The notes: generated by a model from the letters alone, not told the origin. 64,000 nucleotides of DNA from Mustela lutreola (GCF_030435805.1 NC_081291.1:11369001-11433000); one strand, 5' to 3'; counted from the first letter of the stretch, positions 13,303-24,158 are shown. Numbers and translations: made by a program.

Positions 13303-13500
13303 CTGTCTGACTGATAGACATTGGAGGATAAAGCTCTGTCCCCAGATAAGAGAGCAGGGATGGGTCAGACTCCAGTGCTCCATCCAGACTTAGAACTGCA
13401 CAGAAAAAGACCAGGTCTTGTCCATTCCAAGGTTGTCCACCCTGTGGGACTGTAGCAGAGGACTTATTTACAGCTGCTTTGTTCTGCTCATTAGGCACAT
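13303..13500 (-). promoter_or_regulatory. Candidate non-coding first exon and promoter of OR-A
   Basis: This block is conserved in all three OR units although it codes for nothing obvious. On the minus strand it ends in a splice donor 'cagacag|gtattttta' (GT at 13301-13302), and the coding exon's acceptor is 5.4 kb downstream. Upstream is a 'TAATGAG' homeodomain/LHX2-type motif (13487-13493), conserved in B and C, plus a TATA-like 'gtaaataag'. The OR pattern of a distant 5' exon with homeodomain and O/E sites is established; placing it here is inference. The transcription start is unknown. Confidence 0.4.
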
Positions 13501-13639
13501 TTTCCTCTTGTTCCTCCCACCTTTAGGCACATGAATTCCCTATTGGATGTTGGTGTGGACAAAAAGGAAATTTTTCCTGTTGATTTCCTGTTCCTAAGAG
13601 ATTGGGTAATAAGCAAGGTGAAGTCAATTCTTTTCTTAC

Positions 13640-13745
13640 TCTTCTTTTTAAAGATTTTATTTATTTGATAGAGACAGTGACAGAGGGAACACAAGTAGGG
13701 GGAGGGGGAGAGAGAGAAGCAGGATTCCTGCTGAACAGGGAGCCC
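13640..13745 (-). mobile_element. Truncated CAN-SINE
   Basis: Only the tail half of a reverse-strand SINE: 'aaagattttatttatttga' through 'gaacagggagcccc'. It is absent from the equivalent place in unit B (about 53900-53930). Confidence 0.8.
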
Positions 13746-14140
13746 CAATGCTATGACATTTGCCTTTGAGAGATCTAAACTCCCAGCACCTTATCCCGAT
13801 CCTGAGTGAAATTTTTCTCCTGTTTGAGACTGAGGAATTGGTTTTGACTAGGTCTCTTGGGTTCTTCAAAGAATTGACTAGTGGTGGAGACGCAATCCCT
13901 GCTATCTCTAGAAATTTACTTTCCTCTTTTTCAACAAAGATTAAAAGTTTCTTCCTTTATATAAAACCTTGGGCCCTACACTCCTTGGGTTCATGGACAT
14001 TTTGCCAAAACAATTAGGAATTTCACTATTCTACCTCAAGTTCAGAGCTATGGTACTATAAAATGTTTGTTGATTATAAGAGATGTATTTAGATCTTTAG
14101 ATCTGAGTTTAGCACCTTATATGAATTGCCTGATTTAGGG

Positions 14141-14313
14141 CTGCCTGGGTGGTTCAGTGGGTTAAGCCTCTGCCTTCGGCTAAGGTCATGATCCCAGGGT
14201 CCTGGCTCTCTGCTCAGCGGGGAGCCTGCTTCCTCCTCTCCCTCTGCCTGCCTCTCTGCCTACTTGTGATCTCTTTCTGTCAAATAAATAAATAAAATCT
14301 TAAAAAGAAAAAA
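14141..14313 (+). mobile_element. CAN-SINE with 13-base TSD (unit A only)
   Basis: Full SINE with a small internal deletion after 'cccagggtcctgg'. The TSD is 'attgcctgattta' before and 'attgcctgactta' after. Unit B has the uninterrupted target 'aattgtctgattta' near 54265. Confidence 0.93.
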
Positions 14314-14654
14314 AAATTGCCTGACTTAATTTTTATAGAAGCCCATTCTGTGAGGAAGCACTAGTGTGAGCTCCATTCCCCCACGAAGACAGGAGGCTTG
14401 TGGAATTTAGTGATCTTCTCTAAACTATCATTGCAGAAATGGATGGGTGTTGACTGCATCCTGTCAGGGTTCTCTCAGTTTTCAAACTCTGTGCTGGTGG
14501 TCCCAACCAGAGGTGATTCTCTACCCCTGACTATATCTGGCAAAGTCTGAGGGAAGCTGCTAAACACCTCCACTGAGTAGAACATCTTCCAACACAAATA
14601 TTGACCTTGCCTCAAGGGTCAAATTGAGAATGTTAGAAAAACATACTCTAGACC

Positions 14655-14702
14655 AGCACTTCTTCTCCAACTTCAAAGTACATAAGAATCACCTAGTATT
14701 CT
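14655..14702. mobile_element. MER5-type hAT remnant cut by an L1
   Basis: 'cttcttctccaacttcaaag...gaatcacctagtattct' matches the start of the fuller copy at 54625-54800 in unit B. The rest is cut off where the L1 at 14704 was inserted. Confidence 0.5.
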
Positions 14703-14703
14703 G

Positions 14704-15341
14704 TTTTTTTATTCCTTTTCAGTGTAACAGTTTTCATTGTTTAGCACTGAACCCAGTGCTCAATTCAATCCGTGCCCTCTCTACCACCTGAATCACCTGG
14801 TTCTCCCAACATCCCACCCCCCGCCCATTCAAAACCCTCAGATTGTTTTTCAGAGTCCATAGTCTTTCATGGTTCACTCCCCTTTCAATTTCCCTCAGCT
14901 CCCTTCTCCTCTCCATTTCCCCTTGTCCTCCATAATATTTGTCATGCTCCACAAATAACTGAAACCATATGATAATTGATTCTCTCTGCTTGACTCATTT
15001 CACTCACCATAATCTCTTCCAGTCCCGTCCAGGTTGCTACAAAAATTGGGGATTCATCCTTTCTAATGGAGGCATAATACTCCATAGTGTATATGGACCA
15101 CATCTTCTTTATCCATTCATCCGTTGAAGGGCATCTTGGTTCTTTCCATAGTTTGGCGACCGTGGCCATGGCTGCTATAAACATTGGGGTACAGATGGCA
15201 CTTCTTTTCACTACATCTGTATCTTTGGGGTAAATACCCAGTAGTACAATTGCAGGGTCATAGGGAAGCTCTATTTTTAATTTCTTGAGGAATCTCCACA
15301 CTGTTCTCCAAAGTGGCTGCACCAACTTGCATTCCCACCAA
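14704..15341 (-). mobile_element. 5'-truncated L1 LINE, lineage 2
   Basis: Reverse-strand 3'UTR followed by an open C-terminal ORF2 piece (14942-15341) with '[17 protein letters not shown]', '[20 protein letters not shown]' and a terminal VICGA. It abuts another L1 at 15342. Confidence 0.9.
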
Positions 15342-15893
15342 CCACCAGGCTCACCCAACCTTCCACTCCCTCCCCTCCAAAACCCTCAGTTTTTTTCTCA
15401 GAGTACAGAGTCTCTCATGGTTTGTCTCCCTCTCCAACTTCCCCCAACTCCCTTTTATCTATTGAAGGACAACTTGGCTCCTTCCACAGTTTGGCTATTT
15501 TCAACATTGCTGCTATGAACGTTAGAGTGCCAGTGCCCCTTCTTTTCACTACATCTGTATCTTTGTAAATACCTAGTAGTGCAATTTCTGGGTCATAAGG
15601 GAGCACTATTTTTAACATTTTAGTGAAACTTCATACCGTTTTACAGAGTGGCTGTACCAACTTGCATTCTCACTAACAGTGTAAGAGGGTTCCCCATTCT
15701 CCATATCCTTGCCAACATCTGTTGTTTCCTGTATTGTTAATTAGTGATTATACTGGTGTAAGGTGATGTCTCATTCTGGTTTGGACTTGAATTCCCCTGG
15801 TGGCAAATGATGTTGAATATTTTTTCATGTGTCTGTTATCCATTTCTATGACTTCTTTGGCGAAGTGTCTGTACATGACTTCTGCCATTTTTA
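15342..15893 (-). mobile_element. Older, internally deleted L1 LINE
   Basis: 3'UTR text ('accaggctcacccaacc', 'gagtacagagtctctcatgg') jumps directly into ORF2 ('ctattgaaggacaacttgg', 'ccaacttgcattctcacta'), so about 200 bases are missing between them. Reading frames are broken. Confidence 0.85.
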
Positions 15894-16184
15894 AATTTTT
15901 TTTAATTAAAAATATTAATGCATCAAAACACAGATAAACATAACAAATACTTTGGCAAAACATGCAGAATGCATGTTTTCTAGGCAGGTAATTATAAAGT
16001 GAATAAAAACATTTGTTGACCATTTTATTTTGTAAGAGCAGATCAATAATTCAAGAAAAAATATTGACTTTTTTACCAAGTTAAAACAGAATTTTAAGTT
16101 TCCATGCACAGAGTTTGATATTAAAGATAACTTATTTATTTAAATTTATCTTAATTTTATTTATTCTGCCGATTTTTTGACTGG
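15894..16184. other. Unrecognised AT-rich DNA between L1s
   Basis: About 290 bases with no recognised gene or repeat. Confidence 0.4.
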
Positions 16185-17763
16185 GTCATCTGATGATCTG
16201 AATAGACCAATAACTAGTAATGCAGGAAATATAAAGGGGGTTCTATAAAAAAGGAAAAATCCTAAGAATATAATTGAAGAGAAATATAGAGACAATCTAC
16301 AGAAAGAAAGACTTCAAAGGTAACTTGATGTCAATAAAAATGTATCTCTCAATAATCACTCTCAAAGTGAATGGCCTAAATGCACCCATAAAACAGCACA
16401 GGGTTGCAGATTAGATAAAATGATAGGACCCATCCATATGTTGTCTACAAGAGAAACATTTTGAACCTAAAGATACACCCAGACTGAAAGTGAAGGGATG
16501 GAGAAGCATATTTCATGACAATAGGCCTCAAAAGATGACTGGGGTAGCGATTCTCATATCAGACAAATTAGATTTTAAACTAAAGACTGTAGTCAGAGAT
16601 ACAGAAGGACACTATATAATTCTTAAAGTGACTATCGACCAAGATGATCTAACAATTGTAAATATCTATGCTCCTAATATGGGAGCAGACAATTACATAA
16701 GAAAACTGTTAATCAAGATATAGAGTCATACTGATATGAATACATTAATAGTAGGAGATCTTAACACGCCTCTCTCAGAAATAGACAGATCATCAAAGCA
16801 AAAAATCAATAAAGAAGTAAGAGCATTGAATGACACATTGGACTGGATGGACCTCATAGTTATACAGAACATTCCACCCTAAAACAACAAAATACTCATT
16901 CTTCTCAAGTGCACATGAAACCTTCTCCAGAATAGACCACATACTGGGTTACAAATCAGGACTCAACCGATACCAAAAGATGGAGATTATTCCCTTCATA
17001 TTTTCAGATCACAATGCTTTGAAACTGGAGCTCAATCACAAGGAAAAGTTCACAAGGAAATCAAACACCTGAAAGCTGAAGACCACCTTGCTAAAGAATG
17101 CTTGGATCAACCAGGAGATCAAAGAAGAATGGAAACAATTCATGGAAACCAATGAGAATGACACACTTCAGTCCAAAACCTATGGGATGCAGCAAATGCG
17201 GTCCTAAGGGGGAAATACATAGCCATCCAAGCCTCCCTCAAAAAAAAAAAAAAAAAAAAAGAAAAATCCAGAATACACCAGCTGTCTCTACACCTTAAAG
17301 AACTGGGGAAACAACAAAAAACCAACTCCACACATAAGAAAGGAAATCATCAAGATTAGAGCAGAGATCAATGAGGTAGAAACCAGAGATACAGTAGAAC
17401 GTATCAATGAAACTAGAAGGTGGTTTTTTGAAACAATCAATAAGATCAATAAACTATTGGCCATACTAATCCAAAAGACAAGAGAGAAAACCCAAATTCA
17501 TAAAATTATGAATGAAAAGGGAGAGATCACAACGAACACCAAGGAAGTAGAAACAATCATCAGAAGTTATTATCAACAGTTTTATGCCAATGAGCTAAGC
17601 AACCTAGATGAAATGGATGCATTCTTGGAAAATGATCAACTCCCAAAATTGAACCAGAAAGAAATTGACAACCTAAATTGACCAATATCTAGTAACGAGA
17701 TTGAAGCAGTAATCAAAAACCTCCAAAAAAGTGCTCGCTTCGGCAGCACATATACAAAAACCT

Positions 17764-17800
<37 letters not shown>

Positions 17801-19816
17801 CAGGAACTGATGGATTCCCTGGGGAATTCTACCAAACTTTCAAAGAAGAAATAACACCTATTCTCCTGAAGCTATTTCAAAAAATTGAAGTAGAAGGAAA
17901 ACTTCCGACTCTTTCTACGAAGCCAGCATTACCCTGATCCCCAAATCAGGCAAAGACCCTATCAAAAAAAAGAATTTCAGACCAATATCGCTGATGAATA
18001 TGGCTGCTAAGATTCTCAACAAGATCCAAGCAAACAGGATCCAACAGCACATTAAAAAGATTATCCACCATGACCAGGTGGGATCCATCCCTGGGCTACA
18101 AGGATGGTTCAACATTCGAAAATCAATCAATGTGATAGAACAAATCAATAAGAGAAGAGAGAAGAATAAACATTGTCACAATATCTCTACTGCCTAGAGC
18201 AATCTATACTTGTAATGCCATTCCGATCAAAATTCCAATGGTATTTTTCAAAGAGATGGAGCAAATAATCCTAAAATTTGTATGGAATCAGAAGAGACCC
18301 CGAATCATGAAGGAAATGTTCAAAAACAAAAATAAAACTGGGGGCATCATGTTACCTGATTTCAAGCTTTACGACAAAGCTGTGATCACCAAGACAGCAT
18401 GGTACTGGCATAAAAACAGACACATAGACCAGTGGAACAGAGTAGAGAGCCCAGATATGGACCCTCCACTCAATGGTCAATTAATCTTTGACAAAACAGG
18501 AAAAAAATATACAGTGGAAAAAAGAGAGTCTCTTCAATAAGTGGTGCTGGGAAAACTGGACAGCTATATGCAAAAGCATGAAACTCGACATTCTCTTACA
18601 CCATACACAAAGATCAACTCAAAATGGATAAAAGACCTCAACGTGAGACAGGAATCCATCAGAATCCTAGAGGAGAACATAGGCAATAACCTCTTCGATA
18701 TCAGCCACAACAATTTCTTTCAAGATATGTCTCCAAAGGCAAAGGAAACAAAAGCAAAGATTAACTTTTGGGACTTCATCAAGATCAAAAACTTCTGCAC
18801 AACAAAGGAAACAGTCAACGAAACAAAGAGGCAACCCACGAAATGGGAGAAGATATTTGCAAATGACAGTACAGACAAAAGGTTGATATCCAGGATCTAT
18901 AAAGAACTCCTCAAACTCAACACAGACAATCATGTCAAAAATGGGCAGAAGATATGAACAGACACTTCTCCAATACAGACATACAAATGACTATCAGACA
19001 CATGAAAAAATGTTCATCATCACTAGCCCTCAGGGAGATTCAAATTAAAACCACATTGAGATATCACCTTACACCAGTTAGAATGGCCCAAACTAGCAAG
19101 ACAGGAAACAACATGTGTTGGAGAGGATGTGGAGATAGGGTAACCCTCCTACACTGTTGGTGGGAATGCAAGTTGGTGCAGCCTCTTTGGAGAACAGTGT
19201 GGAGATTTCTCAAGAAATTAAAAATAGAGGTTCCCTATGACCCTGCAATTGCACTCCTGGGAATTTACCCCAATGATACAGATGGAGTGAAAAGAAGTGC
19301 CATCTCTACCCCAATGTTTATAGCAGCCATGGCCACAGCCACAAAACGGTGGAAAGAACCAAGATGCCCTTCAACAGACGAATGGATAAGTAAGATGTGG
19401 TCCATATACACTATGGAGTATTATGTCTCCATCAGAATGGATGAATCCCCAGCTTTTGTAGCAACATGGATGGGCCTGGAAGAGATTATGCTGAGTGAAA
19501 TAAGTCAAGCAGAGAGAGTCAATTATCATATGGTTTCAGTTATTTGTGGAGCATAACAAATATCATGGAGGACAAGGGGTGTTAGAGAGGAGAAGGGAGT
19601 TAGGGTAAATTGGAAGGGGAGGTGAATCATGAGACACTATGGACTCTGAAAAACAATCTGAGAGGTTTGAAGTGGTGAGGTTGTGGGAGGTTGGGGTACC
19701 AGATGGTGGGTATTATAGAGGGCACGGATTGCATGGAGCACTGGGTGTGGTGAAAAAAATAATGAATACTGTTTTTCTGAAAATAAATAAATCAATTTAA
19801 TAAAAAAAAAAAAAAA
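16185..19816 (+). mobile_element. L1 LINE with the ORF2 reverse transcriptase core deleted
   Basis: Plus-strand L1 from about the ORF1/ORF2 boundary to the 3' tail. The endonuclease half is readable (16490-16720 'GVAILISDKLDFKLKTVV', 'LTIVNIYAPNMGADN'; 17457 onward). It then reads to '[17 protein letters not shown]' near 18170 and jumps to '[18 protein letters not shown]' at 18238. About 1 kb including the FADD active-site region is therefore missing. The C-terminal part (18541-19556) and 3'UTR follow. ORF2 is spread over several frames, so it is dead. It has two homopolymer-A expansions (17238-17260; 17765-17795) and a U6 snRNA fragment at 17731. Confidence 0.92.
17731..17755 (+). pseudogene. 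RNU6: U6 snRNA 5' fragment inside L1 ORF2
   Basis: Twenty-five bases match U6 spliceosomal RNA nucleotides 1-25 exactly, beginning 'gtgctcgcttcggcagcac'. The fragment interrupts L1 ORF2 between 'aatcaaaaacctccaaaaaa' and a second copy 'caaaaacctgcaaaaaa'. It then runs into about 30 A residues and continues with ORF2 'gagcccaggaactgatgg'. The rest of U6 is missing, so it is not a functional snRNA gene. Confidence 0.85.
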
Positions 19817-20240
19817 AGAAAGGATGAATCCCCAACTTCTTCAGCAACATGGATGGGACTGGAAAAGATGATGCTGAGTGAAATAAGTCAAGCAGAGAGT
19901 CAATTGTCATATGGTTTCACTTATTTGTAGAGCATGACAAATAGCATGGAGGAGAAGGGGAGATAGAGAGGAGAAGGGAGTTGAGGGAAATTGGAAGGGG
20001 AGGTAAAGCATGAGAAACTATGGACTCTGAAAAACAACCTGAGGGTTTTGAAGGGGCGGGGGGCTGGGAGGTTGGGGGAACCAGGTGGTGGGTATTAGAG
20101 AGGGAATGGATTGCATGGAGCACTGGGTGTGGTTCAAAAATAATGAATACTGTTTTTCTGAAAATAAATAAATCAATTTAATAAAAAAAAAATAATGAAT
20201 ATGGTCATGCTGAAAATAAATAAATAAATAAAATGAAAAA
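19817..20240 (+). mobile_element. Two further L1 3' ends in a row
   Basis: Directly after the poly-A of the previous L1, a second partial copy starts at the same ORF2 end ('aaggatgaatccccaac') and runs through the 3'UTR to a tail at about 20183. A third scrap, only the last 45 bases of the 3'UTR ('aataatgaatatggtcatgc'), ends at about 20240. All are in the same orientation. Confidence 0.85.
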
Positions 20241-21655
20241 GATATCGAGGAATGTTGGTGGCCTCATGCCTAGAAGGGGTTGACCCAATAGAGCAACCGT
20301 TCTTGGGAACCTCTTCAACCGAGGACCTTCACAGGTGGCGAGCCAGAGTGCCACTGTGTCTCCCTGGTGATTGTTATGAGAACATTGTGAGGTTTGGCTT
20401 GTTGCCATTGCAACTGCTGTCTCAAGACTAAACTAATAAGGCTCCTATGTTTTGTGAATATTGAGTTATGGCCTAGGTGTCCAAACCACGAAGGTCAAGG
20501 CTGTCTGGATCTCTGCATGGCCAGCTACTCTCAGGCCAAGATAGAAACTAGCACCAGATGTACAGGAGGTGATTCCCTTACTGTGTGGTATAAATCAGAA
20601 CTCTGCAAAATAAACTTGGGCACTATTGGACATCCTCATTGGTGCTCCTCCTGCCCCCATCTCTTTGTCTCTTGATTTCTTTTCACCATCCTCTTACCCT
20701 CACGTTCCTGGTCGATTTTTGCACTGGCTGCAACAGAGGAATAAGTCTAAACAAAGGGGAAAAGGATCTCTACTCTAGAAACTACAGAGCACTTATGAAA
20801 GAAATTGAGGAAGAAACAAAAAGATGGAAAAACATTCCTTGCTCATGGTTTGGAAGAATAAACATTATTAAAATGTATATCCTACCTAGAGCAATTACCC
20901 TTTCAACACCATCACTATTAAAATACCTTTGGCATTTTTCAAAAAGCTGGAATGAATAATCCTAAAATTTGTGTAGAACCAGAAAAGACCCTGAATTGCC
21001 AGGGGAATGATGAAAAAGAAAACACAAAGCTAGGTACATCATGTTGCCTCACTTCAAGCTATATTACAAAGATGTGATCACCAGGACAGCATGGTATTGG
21101 CACAAAAACAGACACATAGATCAATGGAACATAAGAGAGACTCCAAAAATGGACCTTCAACTCTATGGTTAAGTAATCTTTGACAAATCATGAAAAAATA
21201 CCCAATGGAAAAAAGACAGTCTCTTCAATATATGATGCTGGAAAACTGGACAGCTACAGTACATATAAAAGAATGAAGCTAGACCATTCCCTTAAACCAT
21301 ACAGCAAGATAAACTCAAAATGAAAGAAAAACCTCCATGTGAGGCTAGAATCCATCAAAATCCTAGAGGAGAACACAAGCAGTAACCTCTTTGACATTGT
21401 CCTCAGCAGCTCTTTAAGACATATCTCCAAAGGCAAGGGAAACAAAAGCAGAAATGAACTTTTGGGACTTCATCAAGATAAAAAGCTTCTGCACAGGAAA
21501 GGAAACAGTCAACAAAACAAAGAGGCAACCCACAGAATGGGAGAAGACATTTGCAAACGACTTTACAGATAAAGAGCTGATATCCAAGATGTAGAAAGAA
21601 ATTCTCAGCTCAACCCTCAAAAAACAAATAACCCAGTAAAAAATGGAGTAAACAC
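20241..21655 (+). mobile_element. Older L1 LINE ORF2 segment interrupted by a solo LTR
   Basis: ORF2 from the '[20 protein letters not shown]' region through 'GRINIIKM' to about 21650. The first 12 bases (20241-20252) are separated from the rest by the LTR. Frames are broken and there is no 3'UTR or tail. Confidence 0.85.
20253..20735 (+). mobile_element. Solo LTR, endogenous retrovirus fossil, class II (ERVK/IAP-like)
   Basis: A 483-base element begins 'tgttggtggcc' and ends 'ggctgcaaca' (TG...CA), with a perfect 6-base TSD 'gaggaa' at 20247-20252 and 20736-20741. A TATA box ('tataaa', 20589-20594) and poly-A signal (20609-20614) are close together near the 3' side. The 6-base TSD favours class II. 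No internal virus sequence or second LTR remains, so it is a recombined solo LTR. It is younger than the L1 it interrupts. Confidence 0.8.
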
Positions 21656-21659
21656 TTTT

Positions 21660-22035
21660 TAAGGTGTGGGACACTATTGCCAGAGAGGCAATCAAGCTAT
21701 CCCCAGCTGTGAAATACCTCTTCAGAAAGTCCTGGGTAACCTCAACATGACACATGAGTGACCCTGCATTCTCCTTCAGCAGCTGAATTCTACTCATATA
21801 AAATTTTCTAATACACCCTGAACCCACAGTCCTCTAACCATTCTGGCCATGGACCCTGATGAGAGCTGATATCTCAGGACTACTTTCTTTCTCTCTATGT
21901 AAATGCCTCTTTTCCCTTCTGAGACTTTCCCAAGTGACCTTTGCTATCCCATATGCCCTTCAGAACCTGTGAGTAATAAAACTGGTTTTATTAGAGTTCT
22001 CTGATGGGTGTTGCTGAGGTATGTCTTTTACTCAA
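21660..22035 (+). mobile_element. Possible LTR-like fossil
   Basis: Unlike its neighbours, this stretch begins near 'tgtgggacactattgcc', has a poly-A signal 'gtaataaaactgg' near 21973 and ends near 'gtatgtcttttactca'. No clear TSD was found and I do not recognise the family. Confidence 0.3.
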
Positions 22036-22723
22036 AATAAGAACCCAAGGGTTGGTGCAGCCACAGCACAGGCTCTAGTCAGGGAAGTGTCTGTTGGAAT
22101 CTCCACAAGTACAGGGATGCAGGGGAGTGACTGGGGTTTCCTGCCTGAGCATCCCTGTCCATAGCCTGAGACATAAAGGGAGCAATGTCCATGTCCACAT
22201 TTTCAGGAAGAGAAATGAAGGTAGTGATGTAACAAGACTGACAGACTCTAGGTGAAAACTGGGTTTTGCATTCTCCTCTACAATAAAGTTGTGTGAAGGG
22301 CTTAGTGGCTAAGTATAGTTACTTCCATATGAAGAATACAGATCATGGTTATCCTCTTGAGAAATCTAAGTAAAATGTACATGGAATGTCATAAGTCATT
22401 TGAAATGAAATGAGTTTATAAAGAATCCAAACTGCCCCATGAAAGATACAGAATTTACCAGGCATTTGTGATCCAGGGTTGGGGAAAACATTAGAAATGT
22501 ATTTAATTGAAAAGGAGGAAAATGTGTGTATCAGACTGAGTAGAAGCTTAATAAAGTGAGTTAATTAAATGCATGGAGAAGTTGAAATCAATCAAATGGA
22601 AATTCCAAGAAATAAATGAAGCAGATTCTACTTCCAAATCCAAATCAAGACTAGCAGTTGTTTGCTCTGAAGCTGTGAGCCCTGCAAACATGGACACTTC
22701 TTCGTCCATGGGGGTATTGGCTC

Positions 22724-23653
22724 TTACACCGGAACCCCAATGATTCTTTTCAGAGCCAACTTTATGTCTTTGTTCCTCAGGCTGTAGATGAAGGGGTTCA
22801 GCATGGGTGTCACCACTGTGTACATCACTGAGGCTACTGCACTTGAGTGGGGGCTCTGGGGAGCAGCAGAGCTAAGGTACACTCCTAAGCCAGTAGAATA
22901 AAATAAGGAGACAATTGAGATGTGAGATGCACAAGTGGAAAATGCTTTATATTTGCCCTGAGCTGACGATATTCCACATATGGTGGAAACTATCTTAGAG
23001 TAAGAGTAAACAATCCCAGCTAGGGGAGCACCAGCCAGCAGCACAGTATTAAAGTATATCACCAGGTCATTAAGGAAGGTGTCAGAACAGGCACGGCCAA
23101 CTACCTGGTTGAGTTCGCAGAAAAAATGGGGGATTTCCAAGACAGTACAAAAAGTCAGCCGCAAAACCATTAAGCTCTGTAACAAAGAATTGAGAACACT
23201 GATGACCCAGGACACCAGAACCAGCAGTCCACAGAGCTGGGGATTCATGATGACCATGTAGTGCAGGGGTTGACAGATGGCCATGAAGCGGTCATAGGCC
23301 ATCACAGTCAGGAGAAAGACATCCAACTGTGCATAGAGTAGGAAAAAATACATCTGGCTGAGGCAGCCTGCATAGTTAATGACATTGTCCTGAGTCTGGA
23401 TGTTCCACAGCATCTTGGGGATGGTGGTGGAGGTGAAACAGATGTCTACAAAGGACAGGTTGGCCAGGAAGAAGTACATGGGTGTGTGGAGGTGGGAGTC
23501 AGAGGCGACAGCCAGGACAAGAAGTAGGTTCCCAAACACAGTGATCAGGTACATGGAGAGGAAAAGCCCAAATATGAGGGGCTGCAGTTCTGGGCCCTCT
23601 GAAAATCCCAGAAGAAGAAAGTCTGAAATTTGTGTACCATTGCTTGCTTCCAT
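22724..23653 (-). CDS. OR7A: Olfactory receptor, family 7 subfamily A-like (unit C), short C-terminus
   Basis: Intact single-exon odorant receptor of 309 residues. Landmarks: N5-G-T glycosylation site, GN 41-42, LHTPMY 55-60, Cys97, Cys179, KAFSTCASH 236-244 and PMLNPFIY 283-290. Helix 3 ends [15 protein letters not shown], unlike the usual VAICHPLHY of A and B. The tail stops after IIGVPV, 13 residues short of A and B. Beyond the stop the same frame still reads TKKCP, the ghost of the ancestral ending, so the tail was shortened by a new stop codon. Helix 8 begins normally ([11 protein letters not shown]), so function is not excluded. The start is supported by alignment and by an acceptor AG at 23667-23668. 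Confidence 0.93.
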   Translation of the reverse strand: MEASNGTQISDFLLLGFSEGPELQPLIFGLFLSMYLITVFGNLLLVLAVASDSHLHTPMYFFLANLSFVDICFTSTTIPKMLWNIQTQDNVINYAGCLSQMYFFLLYAQLDVFLLTVMAYDRFMAICQPLHYMVIMNPQLCGLLVLVSWVISVLNSLLQSLMVLRLTFCTVLEIPHFFCELNQVVGRACSDTFLNDLVIYFNTVLLAGAPLAGIVYSYSKIVSTICGISSAQGKYKAFSTCASHISIVSLFYSTGLGVYLSSAAPQSPHSSAVASVMYTVVTPMLNPFIYSLRNKDIKLALKRIIGVPV

Positions 23654-23949
23654 ATGGTGGAAATGACTATGAGGAAGGAAAAAAATGGTTAATTTTCAAG
23701 CAAAAGAGCTTCATTTATTACCCTTTACTTTTTAAGTTTTTAAAGTTTTATTCAAATTCCAATTAGCTAGCATACAGGGTAGTATGAGTTTCAGATGGAC
23801 AGTTTAGTGATTCTATACTTCCATACAACATCCAGTGGTCATCCTGACAAGTTCCCCCCCTTTATCCCATTACCTATTTCAACCCCTCCCCCCACCTGCC
23901 ACCTTCTGGTAAGCAGCAGTTTGTTCACTAGATTAAGAATACTGTGACT

Positions 23950-24143
23950 GGGGCACCTGGGTGGCTCAGTGGGTTAAACCCCTATCTTCGGCTCGGGTCA
24001 TGATCTCAGGGTCCTGGGATCTAGTCCTGCATTGGGCTCTCTGCTCAGCAGGGAGCCTGCTTCCTCCTCTCTCTCTGCCTGCCTCTCTGCCTACTTGTTA
24101 TCTCTCTCTGTCAAATAAATAAATAAATAAATAAATAAATAGA
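23950..24143 (+). mobile_element. CAN-SINE, first of two at one site
   Basis: Full-length SINE with a long (AAAT)n tail. The left TSD 'aagaatactgtgact' is at 23935-23949 and the next copy 'aagaatacggtgact' at 24144-24158. Confidence 0.95.
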
Positions 24144-24158
24144 AAGAATACGGTGACT

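Larger units (their letters stand above)
4950..14700 (-). repeat. OR paralogous unit A (segmental duplication)
   Basis: This block aligns by eye with unit B (about 41400-54800), and over part of its length with unit C (about 22150-29860). Examples: 5005 'gagggattataccttaaca' against 41453 'gagggattacaccctaaca'; 8341 'aagaaggtgacatttgaa' against 45401; 13370 'tccatccagacttag' against 53645 and 28834. It holds the minus-strand OR, its 3' flank and about 6.8 kb upstream. Non-repeat DNA at 4950-6899 and 7869-9140 contains no other gene that I can see, apart from an AT-rich run (5330-5400) and a CA-rich run (8783-8828). Confidence 0.8.

Noticed and set aside
17731-17755. Functional U6 snRNA gene
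   Set aside because: Only the first 25 bases are present, and no U6 promoter elements lie upstream, only L1 coding sequence.
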